From NCBI GenBank assembly GCA_036897485.1, contig JAYMTF010001941.1, forward strand, positions 1 to 20,525: 20,525 bases of DNA. Reading direction: 5' to 3'. A model generated the notes under the pieces. That model had not been told where the DNA came from. It did not search any database and was given only the letters and a program-made list of their open reading frames with translations. The DNA comes from Pelargonium nanum (Eukaryota; Streptophyta; Magnoliopsida; Geraniales; Geraniaceae). Positions within the stretch are counted from its first letter, which is position 1; each line of letters opens with the position of its first letter. A program made the translations under genes and the position numbers. Positions 18,701-20,525 of this stretch are shown here, in pieces.

Positions 18701-19205
18701 GGTCCCCAACTTCCCAATCACAAGTAGTATAGCTTGTGGTGCACAAAAAAGCTCATAAATTTGGAGACTTGTGTCTCTACTTGTGAGTTGTGAGGTCTTA
18801 GGCTAGAAACAGTACAGTTGATAGTTGATTATTGAGAATTGTACAGTTCATAGCCCAACCGCTACCCATTTATGTGTTTCACTTGACACTTGCTTTACTT
18901 AAATGTGACCTCTACAACCGAAAAAGCTATACCTATTTCTTGCCTCTAGGGGTACCCTAATAGATGGTACTGGTCCTCACTTGTTTTAGAGACCCATTAA
19001 TGTTCATTATATGGCCTCATTTGTAGGACACACAATGCTCAAGTATTCAATTGGAATTGGCTTCTCTTTTTTTAGTGACACATTATTGAATTCAAGAGTT
19101 TAGTTGTCTTGGCATTTCTTGATTGGAGATAGAATTTGAGTTCTTGATTGAGTGAAATGATGATTTTGATGGGTTTCTTGAGTTCTTGATTTATAAATTG
19201 TGGTA
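18700..19205. other. Noncoding intergenic stretch
   Basis: AT-rich sequence with no recognisable gene or repeat boundary. Short internal echoes such as TTGAGTTCTTGATT (19136 and 19178) are the only structure seen. Confidence 0.5.
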
Positions 19206-19206
19206 C

Positions 19207-19460
19207 AGGATGGGTTGACAATTTGAGTCTTGACCTGACTCGGCACGATTTTTGGGCACAAATAGGTAGGGACTCAAAAACAGAACCCGGGTTTTTTCGG
19301 TTTTGGGTTGGATGAAATAGACTCGGTCAATTTTTGGGCCAGGTCATAAAAAATTCACACTAACTCAGACATTTCACATGTAAGACTAGAAACCCACGTC
19401 TTTTGCTAGTTGGGTTATGTCTTTTCAACTTCATATGAATTCTCGAATTGTCAGCTCTAG
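19207..19460. mobile_element. hAT-like nonautonomous element 4
   Basis: The left end GGTTGACAATTTGAG (about 19213) pairs with the right end CTCGAATTGTCAGCTCTAG (19442-19460), whose reverse is the common plant terminus CTAGAGCTGACAATTCGAG. The inside holds CGGGTT/TTTCGG-type words (ACCCGGGTTTTTTCGG). The left border is uncertain by about 10 bases. Confidence 0.5.
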
Positions 19461-19489
19461 TTAGGTCAACAATGACCATGATATGAAAA

Positions 19490-19735
19490 TGACTCAATTA
19501 TGAGCGGGATGACACGACATGGCACACTCAACACGACTGAATAACTAAGTTTGAAACTACACATTTTCTAAGGGACCTATTTTAAAAATAAAACGGGTTA
19601 AATAGGTCAAATGAATTCGATACGAACATGACATGATCACAAAACGAGTTCACGACTAAGGCAAACCGAAAACCCGCTTGAATTCGCACTTTGTTTGTGT
19701 CGGGCCACGAGTCATGACCGACATTACATTGAAAA
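19490..19735. mobile_element. Probable hAT-like fragment
   Basis: GGGATGACACGACATGGCACAC, AACGGGTTAAATAGGTCAAATG, GATACGAACATGACATGATC and GTGTCGGGCCACGAGTCATGAC have the composition of the neighbouring hAT-like relics. I see no paired termini. Confidence 0.35.
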
Positions 19736-19989
19736 GTTTGGATCTTTATGAATCATTGCCAAGTTCTTGCCACTGTTTTGTGATTCATTAGCCTCCATTA
19801 ATTTCATATTTACACAATCACCATCTTCATCATCATCAATATAGAGCCGAAAAATGAGTTAAGAATCTAAATTTAGCAGAAAACCTAAGTGCATTCAATG
19901 TTTCAAAAATAAACCAGTAGTAGTTGAAAACACAACCACCATTTTCAATTTCACCTTTTAAATTTTGATCATTAATATTCTTATGTACC

Positions 19990-20004
19990 TATATATATAT
20001 ATAT
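19990..20004 (+). promoter_or_regulatory. TATA region of the GDSL gene
   Basis: A (TA)n run about 85-95 bases before the ATG at 20087 is followed by CTCTCTCTTGTTC and a leader with GAGAGAGAG. It fits a TATA box with transcription starting near 20025-20040. Confidence 0.6.
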
Positions 20005-20086
20005 TGCTCTCTCTTGTTCTTTATTCTCATCCAAAAAACAAAAAGAGAGAGAGGCTGTTTTTTGAATTTCAAGGCCTCTTCTCAAA

Positions 20087-20330
20087 ATGGCTAACACTTC
20101 AGTGTTGAGTTTCTGTTTTTGTTTTGTTTTGTTGCTTGCACAGCAAGCCATTGCGAGCCCCGGGAGTCATCGGGCCTTTTTCGTGTTCGGGGACTCACTC
20201 GTTGACGCCGGAAACAACAACTATTTGGCCACGACTGCTCGGGCAGACGCGCCTCCTTATGGGATTGATTATCCTACGCGACGCCCCACGGGGAGATTCT
20301 CCAATGGCTACAACATTCCCGACCTTATCA
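20087..20330 (+). CDS. GDSL esterase/lipase, first coding exon (partial at window edge)
   Basis: GDSL enzymes are secreted SGNH-fold hydrolases of ester and lipid substrates. Residues 1-23 form a signal peptide with hydrophobic core [11 protein letters not shown] and a likely cut after QQAIA. Block I follows as [18 protein letters not shown] (about 30-47). The Ser of GDS is the expected catalytic nucleophile, and NNN is the family's conserved follow-up. [26 protein letters not shown] is the usual next stretch. The exon ends ATCA/GTTAAG at 20330, leaving a phase-1 codon that would be completed by exon 2; reading on meets TAA at 20333. Blocks II, III and V (with Asp and His) lie outside the window. 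The subgroup cannot be assigned. Confidence 0.92.
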
Positions 20331-20525
20331 GTTAAGTCTACGTTTCGCGAATCAAATCGAGCATTTATATATTTTGTTGTTTTTAACTTTTCAAGAGCTC
20401 GTGTCGTGGACAATGTTTAATTATCTGCATAAGTTTTATCTTTCAAGAACTCGTGTCGTGGACAATGTTTAATTCTGTAATGGCCTTAACATTCCCGACA
20501 TTATCAGTTAAGTCTTATGTTTTGC
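20303..20525 (+). repeat. Duplicated exon-end/donor block and 52-bp tandem repeat in GDSL intron 1
   Basis: 20303-20348, spanning the exon 1 end and donor, recurs at 20479-20525. Both have AACATTCCCGAC, TTATCAGTTAAGTCT and GTTT.GC. Between them, a 34-bp block starting TTTCAAGA and holding CTCGTGTCGTGGACAATG is present twice (20389-20422 and 20441-20474) with one mismatch. The second donor-like site is at 20507. Confidence 0.88.

Overview
The window reads as nuclear DNA of a flowering plant, most likely a eudicot. It is AT-rich, the genes are split by many GT-AG introns, the promoters carry plant-type motifs (TGGGCY site II boxes, G-boxes, TATATAAA), and the noncoding DNA holds plant mobile-element remnants (Stowaway-type, hAT-type, Au-like SINE). 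I cannot name the genus from the sequence alone.

Three protein genes are supported, all on the + strand. (1) 2664-12118 is a complete 17-exon gene for origin recognition complex subunit 3 (ORC3). I assembled it by hand into a continuous 731-residue frame. A TTTCCCGCC E2F-type site and four TGGGCY boxes lie just upstream, as expected for an S-phase gene. (2) 15522-16286 is an intronless coding region for a 254-residue CDI-type nucleotide-diphospho-sugar transferase. It has a TATA box at 14665 and a 5' UTR intron at about 14852-15474. (3) 20087-20330 is the first coding exon of a GDSL esterase/lipase with a signal peptide; the rest lies beyond the right edge. The three have unrelated jobs (DNA replication, sugar transfer linked to pollen growth, secreted lipid/ester hydrolysis), and I see no functional cluster.

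The rest is noncoding. 1-2420 holds AT microsatellites and no gene I can support. The ORC3 introns contain a roughly 250-bp tandem repeat (intron 1), a reversed SINE remnant and a 42-bp tandem repeat (intron 13), a terminal-inverted-repeat element (intron 15) and a Stowaway-like element (intron 16). 12119-14400 contains several short two-copy tandem duplications and a possible LTR/primer-binding-site scrap. 16287-19980 contains a roughly 290-bp tandem array broken by two hAT-like insertions, two tandem SINE heads and further hAT-like remnants.

I found no evidence of a new biological system. The most notable pattern is the density of small two- or three-copy tandem duplications in noncoding DNA. 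Two of them copy splice-site neighbourhoods: the CDI 5' UTR intron acceptor region and the GDSL exon 1 donor.
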